From contig NC_041780.1 of NCBI RefSeq assembly GCF_900090045.1, positions 204,501-268,500 of the forward strand: 64,000 nt of DNA, read 5' to 3'. Every line of letters begins with the position of its first letter. The stretch's first letter is position 1. The stretch comes from Plasmodium malariae. Taxonomy: Eukaryota; Apicomplexa; Aconoidasida; Haemosporida; Plasmodiidae. The notes beneath the pieces were generated by a model that was not told where the DNA came from, searched no databases, and worked only from the letters and a program-made list of their open reading frames with translations. The position numbers and the translations under genes were made by a program. This document shows positions 48,901 through 60,882 of the stretch, piece after piece.

Positions 48901-50551
48901 AAATATATTATAATATTTATTTATTTAAAGCGTTAATTGAAATTCAAAAACCCATTTTAGGGGTTTTAATACAAAAAGCAAAGACAATAGAATTATATTT
49001 ATTAACCATAATTCAATTAACAACATATAAAATAAAGATGTCACTTATATTCTACAATATGATATAGGAGAGTTCAATATATATAGGTCTTGTTCATTTT
49101 GAGTTGTTTCATTAATGGTTGAAACTCTATGTGATATGTTACTTTGTATGGAATTATAATGAAATATCTATTTTGTTTCATATTAAGAAAAAAAGAATAA
49201 TGCATTTGATGTTTTAAAATATAGCTTACGATCTAAGGTATAATAATATATTATTTTAATATGTTTTTAATTTTTTATTAAAGGATAATCCCTTTATATA
49301 GTAATGTGTAAAAATAATAAAAAAAAAACTAAAAAACTTTTTTATCTTTATGAAATAAAATTGAATGATTACATTTTTTCTATAGTACAAATTTTGTTCA
49401 TTTTTAGAATATCCATTATTTTACTGTTTTAATAATGCGTAAAATAATATTTATACAAAATATAATTATTCTTTTTTCTGAAATATAAACAACAAATAAC
49501 TGTTCTTGTACAAGCGTCCCTTTAGTATATATCTATAACTTCCACATTGACCTAACATATAATATGGGAATATATTAGTGTGTCTATATTCTCATTTATT
49601 CGATAATATTTTTAACTTCTAAAAAGATCGGTATTTAAATGATCAGAATACTACTGTGTGAAGGATAATATTACGCATATCATAAATTGTGTTAAAATAA
49701 ACTTTTAATCAGAATATTATATTTAAAAAAATGATTATTATAGCCTTTTTATATATAATATAATTAGAAGAAGTACAAAAATTATGCTTCTATATATACT
49801 TTAATTATATAATGTCATAGTCTCAATTTGTTTATTCTCTTAATTCATTCAAAACAAAATTTATAATATGATTTCTAATTTTTTGAACACAAAACATAAC
49901 TTACAGAAAAATGTATTACGCTTAAAGAAAGTATATCTATAAGCACAAGTTATTTTAAATGTTAATAATAATAAAATGAAATTCCAGCTTATATGTTATA
50001 GAGTTAGCACTTTTCCTTAGTATTTCATATTTAATATCAGTTTGACCTTGTGTTTGTAAATTATAAGCATATCTATTTCGTAGACTGCTTTAATGTTCTT
50101 GTTTTACATGTTAAAAAGTTTTAAAGGATAATGTATTATTATTATTTATAAAAACTGATATAACAGAATTCTTATATAAAGTATATTAAAAATTAAATTT
50201 GAAAAATTATTTATGGTAAATAAATCATCTTGTGTACTGTTACAATGACAGAATATTCTTCTTTCATTAACTATAACTTATGTAAAAATGGTAAAAAAAA
50301 ATTTATATGCAGTTTAAAAATAGTTTTACAGTTTCGATTTATAGAAAATAACTCGAAAAAGGTCTACAGAAAATGTAAAAATTTTATATACGTGAGTTTA
50401 ATATATATTTGTTTAAACATATTATATATGTTGATTATTAACATTTTTTAGCTTATCTTGTTTTTATATATTATTCACAATTTATTTAAGTTTTATTTAA
50501 AAATTTATAAGAAAATTTAACGATAACTCTCTTATAGTTTCATAGTATTTT
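45971..50551. other. Complex gene-free tract right of centromere
   Basis: About 4.5 kb that resembles neither the centromere core nor ordinary intergenic DNA. Several lines are 20-27% GC, and long poly-A/T or (TA)n runs are nearly absent. Stops nevertheless interrupt all frames. Some stretches read like protein between stops: minus strand 46,140-46,480 in two adjacent frames (KKLKQIQKVKDLID, then NNDIKKTLKNLSNNVLYAF), and a 57-codon opening on the plus strand around 48,734-48,904. It could be eroded coding sequence or long non-coding pericentromeric DNA. I cannot assign a family. Confidence 0.45.
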
Positions 50552-50630
50552 GTCAGGAGTGGGGTTCGAACCCACGCCCTTACGGACAGCGGCCTAAACG
50601 CTGCGCCTTAGACCACTCGGCCATCCTGAC
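50552..50630 (-). tRNA. tRNA-Leu (anticodon UAG)
   Basis: 79 nt, read on the minus strand from 50,630. The acceptor stem is GTCAGGA/TCCTGAC (7 bp perfect), the D stem GCC/GGC, and the anticodon stem CAGCG/CGCTG with loop TTTAGGC, giving anticodon UAG. A long variable arm (TCCGTAAGGGC) marks a class II tRNA. The T stem is GTGGG/CCCAC with loop TTCGAAC. It reads CUA leucine codons. No intron. A T4 run lies about 35 nt downstream on the transcribed strand. It is the only clearly functional gene in the 12.4-kb centromeric gap. Confidence 0.97.
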
Positions 50631-53600
50631 ATCACTATTTAGTTGTTAATAAGAAAATTATTGTTACAATAATATGCTGTATAATGTGGAAATAACGTTA
50701 GCTATATGGTTTTAGTATGTTAAATTTAATATTTAATCATTATGTCTATAATTTTATCATTTTATTTTTCTTCTACAGAAACATAATGTTATATGTATTT
50801 ATACTTTAAACAGTTTAATATATATTTTATTTATATTAATATGAAACAATTAAGTTTTCTTAATAATATAAATTCTTATTATTATCTATTGATGTAAAAA
50901 AAAAGGAAAGCAAAACCTAAAATTTTATGTTTTTTCCAATGCTTTTGAAGGAGGAAAATTTTTTTTCCTTTTTCCATGAAAGGGAAATTTATAGTATCTA
51001 TTTTATTACTGTGCTCATTTAATATTCCACGGCAAAATTTTCTTAAAATTTCAAAAAAAGTAAATAAATATAAAAGTTTCAAGTGTCTAAAGTAATAGTG
51101 AATCCAATAAATATAAGGTTTAATTATATTTAGTACAATTATGAGTGAAACATAAATAGAATGAATATAATACCTTATAAAATCTCTATGTATAATAATA
51201 TAGAATCCATAGAGTGGAAGGTTATCCAAAATATAATTTATTTATAGTATTTTTCGTATAATAATATATTTAAATATTTTCTGTTTTTTAATATATATTT
51301 TTTTCTTTTATTGTAATAATTATCGACAATTTATATACACTTGAATAGTTTTAAATATAAAATGTCCAATATATGGTGAGAATTAAAACTTAGTTTTAAA
51401 ACACCAGATATTTATACATTCGAAAAAGATTTGTATCCTATTAATTTATATATGTATAGAAAAGGAAAATTTAAATATTTATAACAAATGTATTTTTATT
51501 TAATTTTTTTTTCATCTTTTAGCAGTATTCTAAAAAACAGTTTCAAAAAGACAAAAATAATAGAAAGAAAGTACTAAAATTATCATACGTTATATGACAA
51601 CACACTTTTTAAAAAATAAGATGTCCATATCTTGTTATTCTAATAAATTTATATCACCATTTTAATAGCATTAAATGAAAACCACACGCCTTCATTCATA
51701 AAAAAAACTGCATTTGTAGTTTTATATTTACAACATATATTTAATTGAGAATAATTAATAAAAAAAGTTCATATTATATATAATAAATTAAAACGGAAAG
51801 CCCATATAATGATTCTTTTAATACAGAAAGAAAAAAATTATTATTTTACTATCGTATACTTCTAACATTCATAAGTTCGTTGATTTTTCCCTTTTTTACA
51901 TTTGTTCGTAATATGGGTTATATATCAGAATGTTACTAGAATGTTTTTTTTTTTTTATAATACATTGTAGCTTTCTTATACAGGTATTCGTACAAATATG
52001 TATGTATATAAATATATATAGGTATGCATACATATATAGGGAAGGAATGAATTCCAGTAGGCTCATGAATTCCATTATAATAAAGTAAAACAGGAGGTTC
52101 TTTACTATTTTATTATGTTATTTTTTTGATATATATGAAAAAGATGATTTACACATTTTTATCTATTAACTTTGAACATGAACAGGAAAATATGTCTTTT
52201 ATAAGGAAAAAATTGTAACATTTGAAATTACGGAATGCTATAAAAGTAATATTTTTTAAGTAGTTTTGGTATATTAAAGACATTAGTCATATTTTCATAA
52301 TGAAAATTAATACAAACGCATTTTTAATATAGCCTAATATAATTCAGTTTTGATTAAAAATAAGATATCATTTTCTTATTTTAAAATATTTAATTTTTTA
52401 TTTAAAATTGTATTTTAAAAAACTTTCCATATATTTCATTTGCTTAAACATACTATCATTCGTGGAAATGATTTTGTTGAAATATGTAACTAAAACTATT
52501 GGGAAATGGAATACTAATTTTGAAAAAAAAAAAAAGTAAAAAGAAAGAAAAATCCAAACAAGTATACATATAATATGTAATATAATAATTAATCTAAGGA
52601 AAAATCTGTTCATTATAACAAAAAAAAAATAAAAATAAAAAAGCAAACCTTTATTTTCATTAATATACCATGTTATAACTTAAAGATAGCATAAGAAAAT
52701 TTTGATATTAATTATATATAATGCGCATTTTTTCTTTTCATTAACTTCTAAAACATGTTTAAAACAAATAAAAAAGGAAGAAAAAAAATTAATAAAACAA
52801 GGTAAAACGTCAACATTAAAAAAAAATTATTCTGCGTAAAATTACATTTTGAAAGATAAATATATGCATATATATGCTTATATGTATATATATATATATA
52901 ACATATAATTTAAAATAGAATGACGTAAATTAAGGACATGCTGTGGCTTTAATAAACACAATTTGATGCATTTTAAATTTTTTAGTATTATCATATAATA
53001 ATATATTTTTGCACATCTTAATTCAAAGAATTTTTTTTTCTGATTTACTTTTGTAAAAGGTCAGTTATTATTATAATTATTAATATTTTCTTTTTTAACA
53101 ATTTTATTTACTATGGACAAATGGAATTTATTCACTAAATAATATTGAATAAAATATTTAACTAAATTGTTTTAAAAAGACAATCTAAAATCTATTATTT
53201 ATTTAAAAAAAATAAAAGAGGTAGCATCAGGCTAAGCGGGATTAATAAGTACGGATAAATTTTTAAAAATTACACTATTTAAAAGAAATAAAAGATTTTC
53301 ATTATGTACAATTAAATTGCTCATTTCTGTTTTGTTTTATATCTTTTTAATATCTTTTTTTTTATTGTGTCATAATAAAAGGAAATTATACATATATATA
53401 TATATATATATATGCATACATGATAGCTTTATTTTTTCCTTTAAATACGTTTTAAGAGGAGAAACATTTAATATGTAATAATTTTTCCCTTTCTTTTGTA
53501 AAATGCTGTATATATGTATTTTATGATTTATTTTGTTTTTTTTATTTGTTATAAATAAGCCATTAATATTTCAAAATCATTCCCAAAAAAAAAAAAAAAA

Positions 53601-54148
53601 AAAGAAAAGAACGCCCTTACTTTTTACGTAAAATTTTGTCAAAATTAATATATATATTATGAATAAAAGAAAAGAGAGAAAAAGGAAAAAAAATAAAAGG
53701 TATAAAGAAAAGATGAAAGGTGTGAGTTTATGAGGAACATTTTACTTTATGCATGTTCTAAATCCTTTTTGGTACCATTGCTCTATTATGTATCATATTA
53801 TGAATAAATTACTTTTTAATTAATAACTTATTTTTTGTATTTTTCTCTAATTTGAAAAAATTATTTTTAATTATAAACATAGAAGCATATAGCATATCAT
53901 TTTTATGTTGTGTTTAAAATTGTTTGTTTATTTGTGACAATTTGTGGATTGCGTATGAGAGTTAAAGATATAGTTAACCTTTAACCCAGTAGTTGTTTGA
54001 ACTATATATATATATTAACAATATAGTAAAAGTACATCCTTTGAACTGCTTAAAGTAAGTCACATACATATATATATATATATGTATATGTTATATTTAA
54101 AAATTGTTTTTCCCCTGCTCTCTTATTTTCTTATTTTTTTTATAAAAA
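50631..54148. other. Gap between tRNA-Leu and topoisomerase I
   Basis: AT-rich sequence, at first complex and then increasingly simple towards the topoisomerase promoter. It contains a 115-codon minus-strand frame (50,882-51,229), a weak 82-codon frame (52,398-52,646) and a GC-richer patch at 53,219-53,255 (ggtagcatcaggctaagcgg). The last 1 kb should hold the topoisomerase I promoter. No gene is supported with confidence. Confidence 0.5.
50882..51229 (-). CDS. Possible small ORF, unknown
   Basis: 115 codons: Tyr/Ile/Phe-rich with two hydrophobic stretches and a basic C-terminal part (FMEKGKKIFLLQKHWKKHK). It has no recognisable domain, no neighbouring exon and no signal peptide. A chance frame of this length is plausible at this base composition. 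It may be a relic of the same eroded material as the adjacent tract. Confidence 0.2.
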   Translation of the reverse strand: MDNLPLYGFYIIIHRDFIRYYIHSIYVSLIIVLNIIKPYIYWIHYYFRHLKLLYLFTFFEILRKFCRGILNEHSNKIDTINFPFMEKGKKIFLLQKHWKKHKILGFAFLFFYINR

Positions 54149-56815
54149 ATGGAAATAAAAGAGAATGATCATGGAGACGATGACAACACATCGGATGATG
54201 ATCTATTAATTGACAGTATTAAGAAAAAACAGTGTTGTGTTAACATATTTGACCAAAAACCAATAAACGAAGGTAGCAAAAATGAAGACGTCATATCTGA
54301 AAAGGTTATAGCAAATAATAATAATACAACCCATGTAAAGAAGGAAAATGATGTTGTTGTTCAAAGTGTGAATAAGAAAGAACATATAAAAGATGATGTA
54401 AAGAAAAATCCAAAAGAAGAACACGACGTTCTTCAAAATGAGGGTGTACTTACTAAAACAAAAAGCGCATCTCATTCTAGTGATGAAACAAATAAAATTT
54501 TGAGCGCAGTAAATAAAAATGAAGATGATAAAAATAAAGAGTTATTAAAGAGCAATAGTAAAGGAAGTGTGAAGGTAAAAAATCAAGTTAGCAAAGTAAA
54601 AAAAGAAACAAATAAAAAACCCAAAAAGGTACTTAAAAAATCGGAAGAAAATTTTGAACCAATAAATAGATGGTGGGAAAAAATAGATGTCCAGACGGAT
54701 CTACAATGGCAATATTTAGAACATAGAGGAATTATATTTGCGCCACCATATGTAAAACATAATATTCCAATTTTTTATAAAAGTACTAAAATAGAATTAA
54801 ATGAGAAATCAGAAGAATTAGCTACCTATTGGTGTAGTGTTATAGGTAGTGATTATTGCACAAAAGAAAAGTTTATATTAAATTTTTTTAAAACATTTAT
54901 AAGTACTTTAGAGAAAAATAACATTATTAGACAAGAAAATGAAAATAAGGTAAAAAAAGGAGATATATCAAATTTTAAATTTATTGATTTTATGCCAATT
55001 AAAGATCATTTAGCTAAATTAAGAGAAGATAAATTAAATAGAACAAAAGAAGAAAAAGAGGAAGAAAAAAAAATGAGAGCGGAAAAAGAATTACCGTATA
55101 CCTATGCACTTGTTGACTGGATTCGAGAAAAAATTTCAAGTAATAAAGCAGAACCTCCAGGTCTATTCAGAGGAAGAGGAGAACATCCTAAACAGGGTTT
55201 ATTAAAAAAAAGAATTTTTCCAGAAGATGTAGTAATTAATATAAGTAAAGATGCACCTGCGCCTCGGCTTTATGGTAATATGTGTGGACATAACTGGGGA
55301 GATACTTATCATGATAATAAAGTAACATGGTTAGCATATTACAAAGATAGCATTAATGACCAAATAAAATATACATTTTTATCCGCACAATCTAAATTTA
55401 AAGGGTATAAAGATTTAATGAAATATGAAAATGCAAGAAAGTTAAAATCTTGTGTTCATAAAATTAGAGATGATTATAAAAACAAAATGAGAAATAAAAG
55501 TATTTTGGATAAACAGTTAGGTACAGCTGTTTATTTAATAGATTTTTTAGCTTTAAGAGTTGGAGGAGAAAAGGATATAGACGAAGAAGCAGATACCGTA
55601 GGTTGTTGTAGTTTACGAGTAGAACATGTTAGTTTTGCTCATATGGTACCTATTAAAAATGAAAACGTAACTAATAATGGCGAAAAGGATAATGATAAAA
55701 TTAATAGAATACCATTACCAAAAAATTTAGATGATATTTTGGAAGTAGATTGTTATATAACTCTGGATTTTTTAGGTAAAGATAGTATTCGCTATTTTAA
55801 CACAGTAAAAATTGATAAGCAAGCATATATAAATATGATCACATTTTGTAAAAATAAAAGCAAAGAAGAAGGAGTATTTGATTATATAAATTGCTCAAAA
55901 TTAAATGAATATTTAAAAGAAATTATGCCAACATTATCAGCCAAGGTTTTTCGTACATATAATGCATCCATTACACTTGATCAGCAATTAAAAAGAATAA
56001 AAGAAATTAATGGGAAATCAGATGATGATTTGTTTTTATTTGATGATTCGGATATACAGAAAAATAAGAGGAGAAAGTTAGGAAACGTAAGTTCTCCTAC
56101 AAGTATCTCAAGTGATATTAGTGATTCAACGCAAAATGAAAAAAGTAATCCTGTTGAAGAAGATGTAATAAATGATAGCACATCATCTAATAATAAAAAC
56201 ATATTAAAGGAAAACAATGCAGAAGACAAGAATTCGCCCATAGAGGTAGATGTTTCGAATGTTAATGATCTTATTAACTTTTTCAATAATGCAAATAGGG
56301 AGGTTGCTATTTTGTGTAATCATCAAAGAAGTATTCCGAAACAACATGACACAGCAATGTCAAAAATAAAGAAACAGATAGAAATTTTTACCGAAGATAT
56401 AAAAGAATATAAAAAATATCTGCAATACTTAAAAAGAGATAATAATAGTAATAATAATAATAAGAAGAAGAATAATAATCAAAATGTTGACAATAAATTT
56501 ACCTTCGTTTCTAAGGTTGTCACGTTAGATGGAACCTTAAGACCGAACAAAGTGAAGGATAACATGAAAGAAGAATCTTGTAAAAAAAAACTTACTGCTC
56601 TTATCAAAAAAGTAGAACTTTTAAAAAATCAAATGAAAGTAAGAGATGATAATAAAACAATTGCTTTAGGAACGTCCAAAATAAATTACATGGATCCAAG
56701 AATAACTGTTGCTTTTTGTAAAAGGTTTGAAATACCAATAGAAAAAATATTTAATAGAAGTTTAAGGATTAAATTTCCATGGGCAATGTTTGCTACAAAA
56801 AATTTCTGCTTTTAA
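54149..56815 (+). CDS. TOP1: DNA topoisomerase I (type IB)
   Basis: Single exon, 888 aa (about 840 in P. falciparum as I recall). A charged N-terminal domain (1-170) precedes the core, which starts NRWWEKIDVQTDLQWQYLEH. Catalytic residues can be placed: Arg470 (LALRVGGEK), Lys544 (LGKDSIRY), Arg602 (KVFRTYNAS), His725 (CNHQR) and the nucleophile Tyr847 (SKINYMDPR), which forms the 3'-phosphotyrosyl intermediate. Between core and C-terminal domain is a poorly conserved linker with an Asn/Ser-rich insertion (about 640-710) and a Lys/Asn-rich coiled segment (about 745-785). It relaxes supercoils during replication and transcription in the nucleus. All key residues are intact. It is the first protein gene right of the putative centromere. 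Confidence 0.98.
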   Translation: MEIKENDHGDDDNTSDDDLLIDSIKKKQCCVNIFDQKPINEGSKNEDVISEKVIANNNNTTHVKKENDVVVQSVNKKEHIKDDVKKNPKEEHDVLQNEGVLTKTKSASHSSDETNKILSAVNKNEDDKNKELLKSNSKGSVKVKNQVSKVKKETNKKPKKVLKKSEENFEPINRWWEKIDVQTDLQWQYLEHRGIIFAPPYVKHNIPIFYKSTKIELNEKSEELATYWCSVIGSDYCTKEKFILNFFKTFISTLEKNNIIRQENENKVKKGDISNFKFIDFMPIKDHLAKLREDKLNRTKEEKEEEKKMRAEKELPYTYALVDWIREKISSNKAEPPGLFRGRGEHPKQGLLKKRIFPEDVVINISKDAPAPRLYGNMCGHNWGDTYHDNKVTWLAYYKDSINDQIKYTFLSAQSKFKGYKDLMKYENARKLKSCVHKIRDDYKNKMRNKSILDKQLGTAVYLIDFLALRVGGEKDIDEEADTVGCCSLRVEHVSFAHMVPIKNENVTNNGEKDNDKINRIPLPKNLDDILEVDCYITLDFLGKDSIRYFNTVKIDKQAYINMITFCKNKSKEEGVFDYINCSKLNEYLKEIMPTLSAKVFRTYNASITLDQQLKRIKEINGKSDDDLFLFDDSDIQKNKRRKLGNVSSPTSISSDISDSTQNEKSNPVEEDVINDSTSSNNKNILKENNAEDKNSPIEVDVSNVNDLINFFNNANREVAILCNHQRSIPKQHDTAMSKIKKQIEIFTEDIKEYKKYLQYLKRDNNSNNNNKKKNNNQNVDNKFTFVSKVVTLDGTLRPNKVKDNMKEESCKKKLTALIKKVELLKNQMKVRDDNKTIALGTSKINYMDPRITVAFCKRFEIPIEKIFNRSLRIKFPWAMFATKNFCF

Positions 56816-57307
56816 AATTTTTTTTTTAAATATGAAGTTTTAGAAAGGGCCCAAGTAAAAATAACCAAGGAATAAAAGCGGTACAAATATTGCAAACCTC
56901 TGCTCTGCCATAAGACAGTTAAATGGTGTTAATGTGTATATATGTGTTTATATATATCATGCATATTTGAAATGTATATTTTATTTTATTTTTTTTATAT
57001 GTGCAATATTCACGTATCATTCTCTACACAAGAAGGAAACTTCTTCCTTTTTCGTGAAAATAAATTTTGAAGTTCCGCCAACACATGTTCATAGACATAC
57101 ATATATATATACATGCATGTTTGTATGTGTCATTAAAGACCTATCCAAAAAAATAGTTTTAAAATAACAGAAAAACAAAAAAAAAAAAAAAAAAAATAAT
57201 TAAGGTTAAAAGTACAATCTCTTATTTGCACATGCGTACAATATTTTTAATTAGACAAAATAATGTACAAAAAAGGAAGTAATAATTTGCTACTGCTATT
57301 TATATTG
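56816..57307. other. Convergent spacer, TOP1 / PDCD2-like
   Basis: About 490 bp holding both 3' ends, with an A tract at 57,178-57,196. The 77-codon plus frame at 56,934-57,167 has no gene-like features. No gene seen. Confidence 0.6.
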
Positions 57308-58663
57308 CTAGAAAATTTCCAACTCAACATGCTCATACAAATACATATTATCAATAATGACGCAGTCTTTTTCACAAGTGAATATAATTACATTTCCTAC
57401 GTTAAAATTATTTAAGATATTTTTTAAAGAATTTTTCTTTTTCTCATCAAGTCTTTTTTCTATCTCATATATAAAGGTTGAGAACAGTTGCAGTTCAAAT
57501 ACCAATTTATTTTTGCAGTGTGTACATGTCATTGTTTTCTTCTTTATATGAAACTTTGTGGACTTATACATGTAAAGAAATTTCCCATTGTATGAATATC
57601 TTAATATTTGGTTATAATTTTTGCTTAAATAAGAATAAAATTTTACGCATCCATTAAAATCATTTTCAAAACTTTCTTCTATATTATTAATATCATCTAT
57701 ATTATCATTTTCCTTGTCTATGTATTCCTCATCTTTCATAAAGTGTTTATTATGTTCATACGTTTCATGCATCTTTTTAGCTTTTTCATATAAATAATCC
57801 TTTCCATATTCTTCATCATCCTCCACTATGCATATATAATAACAGGGGAGTTTAAATGCACTGCTTCCGGTAACTTCATAAATTTTAGGATTCAATTTAT
57901 CATCATGTTTATTTAATTCATGTACATTATCATCCATTTTACAACTGCAATTTATTAACTTGTCATATTTATTATTAAAATTTTCATAGGTATTTATTAT
58001 ATTACTGCTGGTCATACTACTATAACCATTTTTGTATTTTTCATTTATACAATTTAAGCTCTCCCTTATGGAATTACCAAGGAAAGAATCATTTAATTTT
58101 TGATCTTTGCTACTTTTTGAAAATAAGGAATTCCAATCAATTAGTTTTTCTTCCTTAGAATTAATATATTCTATATTTACGTCTTCCTTTTTTATATTTT
58201 CATTAGTGAAATTAAAAACACATTGTTTTCCTTTTTCCTTAGTACTACAATTATTACTATCAGTGTCGTTAAAAAATATTGAGTTATGAACACCATCTTT
58301 CTTTACACTCTCATTTTGATACATGTCCAACATCTTCAATTTATTTTTTTGCTCTTTTTCTTCAATATCATTATTTGAGTTGTCACATACCTTTTTCTTC
58401 CCTTTAATACATACCCAACTATTCTTATTCACGTTACATTTCGTACTATTCATGCAGCAAAAAAAATACAGTACTCTTACGTATTCGTCATATGATGTTG
58501 ATATTTGAAATAAAAATGTTAAACTATTTTTACATATGGAACATTTCAAATTTAAACCTGTTGGTTCTTTTCCACATAACCACAGGGGATCACCCCCGAA
58601 TTTTGAATCATTTTTCAAGTTAAAATTATTGTCGATTTCATGTGACAACAGTCCGATATACAT
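57308..58663 (-). CDS. PDCD2/TSR4-like 40S assembly chaperone
   Basis: Single exon, 451 aa. N-terminal PDCD2 half: YIGLLSHEI, GGDPLWL, then a CSIC zinc-knuckle pair and LYFFCC with downstream cysteines. An Asn/Lys/Glu-rich insertion of about 150 residues follows (approximately 95-240). The C-terminal PDCD2 domain comprises PCYYICIVEDDE, the KFYSYLSKNYNQILRYSYNG element, a CTHC pair with FELQL, and VIIFTCEKDC followed by EHVELEIF. Family members (human PDCD2/PDCD2L, yeast Tsr4) escort ribosomal protein uS5 during 40S assembly. That role here is by homology. The family call rests on both halves matching in the right order. Confidence 0.88.
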   Translation of the reverse strand: MYIGLLSHEIDNNFNLKNDSKFGGDPLWLCGKEPTGLNLKCSICKNSLTFLFQISTSYDEYVRVLYFFCCMNSTKCNVNKNSWVCIKGKKKVCDNSNNDIEEKEQKNKLKMLDMYQNESVKKDGVHNSIFFNDTDSNNCSTKEKGKQCVFNFTNENIKKEDVNIEYINSKEEKLIDWNSLFSKSSKDQKLNDSFLGNSIRESLNCINEKYKNGYSSMTSSNIINTYENFNNKYDKLINCSCKMDDNVHELNKHDDKLNPKIYEVTGSSAFKLPCYYICIVEDDEEYGKDYLYEKAKKMHETYEHNKHFMKDEEYIDKENDNIDDINNIEESFENDFNGCVKFYSYLSKNYNQILRYSYNGKFLYMYKSTKFHIKKKTMTCTHCKNKLVFELQLFSTFIYEIEKRLDEKKKNSLKNILNNFNVGNVIIFTCEKDCVIIDNMYLYEHVELEIF

Positions 58664-60591
58664 ATTTTAGTTGTCCTCAATTCACCAATCGATTTTTTAC
58701 TTTTCTTGCTCTTTTTTGCTATTTTTGATTTTAGATAAATTTTAACAGTAAAAACTCATGGGAAACCAAAATAACAATAACGATATAAAGGGATAAGAAA
58801 AGAAGTAATTTTTTTTCCATGGGTGAGTTTTTCATTGCAGATTTGCAAATTAAAAGCTTTTTATGCATTACTTAGGAATGTAAAAAAAAAAAAAAGAAAA
58901 AAGAATTTGTTAATTTCGTATCTTTTTTTCTTCGCTAAAAATTATACCAAAAAAAAAAAATAAAAAATAATAAATATATCATCTTTATTTTATATGTTTT
59001 TCTCATTATTTTTTAAACACTTTAATCTGTTTCATGCCCGTTATACGAGTATTTTTTATTAGTGCAAATATTGTATGAGAATACATAATAATTTAATTTT
59101 ATATATGATGTTGTTCATAGCTACCAGCCTTCGGCAATCCGTAATTTAATTAAGAAAGGTATTAATAAGTAAGAACAGATAAGAAACATAAAATAATATT
59201 ATATTATTTGAGTGTATTACCATATTGTTTTTATACCCATGTAGTAAGGAAATAATTACAAATCACAATATGACATAATATGAAAATTGAACTCTCTCAA
59301 TAATTAGGAATAGTTGTTCCTTTTATAACTTTTTTTTTTTTTTTTTGAATAAAATAATACATTTATTTAAAAAGAAAAAAAAAAAAAGACTTATAAAACT
59401 TAAAAAATTCGTAAAAATAACTTTTATAAACAAATATTTTTACACGTCACACTAATTATTTATTGATATTTTGGAATAGTACTTTTAAAAAACCGTATAT
59501 TAAGAAAGATTACCTTATATACAAAATTTTATGCAAAATCATGTTCTATTGTTATATTGAAGTTTTTATTCTTTTTAAAATAATATATTTTCCCTTTGAA
59601 AAAGGGTCATCTTTTTAAAACTCGAATTGTGAATAAAGTGCAAAGGAAAATAAAACGTAAAAAATAAAACATGAAAACTAAATAGTTTCAATATATATTT
59701 TTTATAAAAAAATGTGTAGTATTTTTTCACTTATATTTTATTCTAATAAGAGAGCTTTTATGACTCCATAACCTTCAATACAAAGCATATTTTTTAACTG
59801 AATGAAATAAAACATAGATAATAAAAAAAATAAATATAAAGAGGCTTTAATTATGTTCGCTTATTTATTTTTTTTTAGAAAAAGCTTATTAAAACTTTAT
59901 GAACTTTAAATTATAAAAAAAAAAAAAAAAAAAAAGAAGCAATATTTATTTGCAGTGTCCAAAATACACATATTTAAGAAATATCCTATTTGGTTTAATG
60001 AAAGCCTTTTCTAAAAATATGACTACGTTGTTCATTATTATAAAATTAGACCTTAGAAACATACATGTATGGATAATAATTTTTTTTTTTATTAACAGTT
60101 CAGAAAAAAAAAAAATGTGTAATGTATTTTCAACTTATTCACGTTAATTAAAAACTTCTTTCGAGGATTAACATTAAAAATAAACATATATTTTAAAAGA
60201 GTATACAGTTATTTGAAAAAAGTTAGCTGTACATAATATACAACTTCATGTGTAGTATTTTTCTATTGATCTATAATAACAAATGTGTATACATTTTACC
60301 AAGGTACCAATTTTGTTTTATATATATATATATATACAAAGATAATATATAGAACATTTTTATGTATAATATTTAGGACTTATAATAGCATTGCAAAAAC
60401 AGAATTTTTGTTGCTATCTTTACATTTAAAAATTTATGATGTAAATAAAAAAAGAAATGATGAGAAATGTTAAAGAAAGGAAATTTTTTTTTTTTTTTTT
60501 ACATTTTGCTTTGAAGTGAGTAAATGTAAACGTTCTGAACATGCAAGGAAATAAGTCTAAAATGATGGACTATAAGCATATATGAATATAC

Positions 60592-60639
<48 letters not shown>

Positions 60640-60882
60640 TTTTTATAAATGTGTTAAAAAAATTATTTATGTACAAAAAAAAAAAAAAAACAGATAAATG
60701 AAAAAATTGCAGCTTTATAAAAAACTTCTAAAAATTTAATTATACTGAAAAGAAAAAAAAAAAAGAAAAAAAACATGAATCTGCATATACTCTTTTATTT
60801 TAATTAGATAGTAAAGACTTAATTCAAAAAATAAATATTTATACTGGGCATATACATAAAAACATACAGAAGATTTTGAAAA
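58664..60882. other. Divergent spacer
   Basis: 2.2 kb between the starts of the PDCD2-like (minus) and RIIa/SAM-like (plus) genes, presumably with both promoters. Mostly homopolymer and (TA)n sequence. A GC-richer island at 59,118-59,142 contains GCC-TTCG-GC, a UUCG-type hairpin. Short plus frames at 59,950-60,147 and 60,285-60,473 are not gene-like. No gene seen. Confidence 0.6.

Noticed and set aside
59118..59142. UUCG-type hairpin (GCC-TTCG-GC) as an RNA gene
   Set aside because: The stem is only three base pairs and no box motifs or conserved RNA features surround it. Mentioned only as an island.
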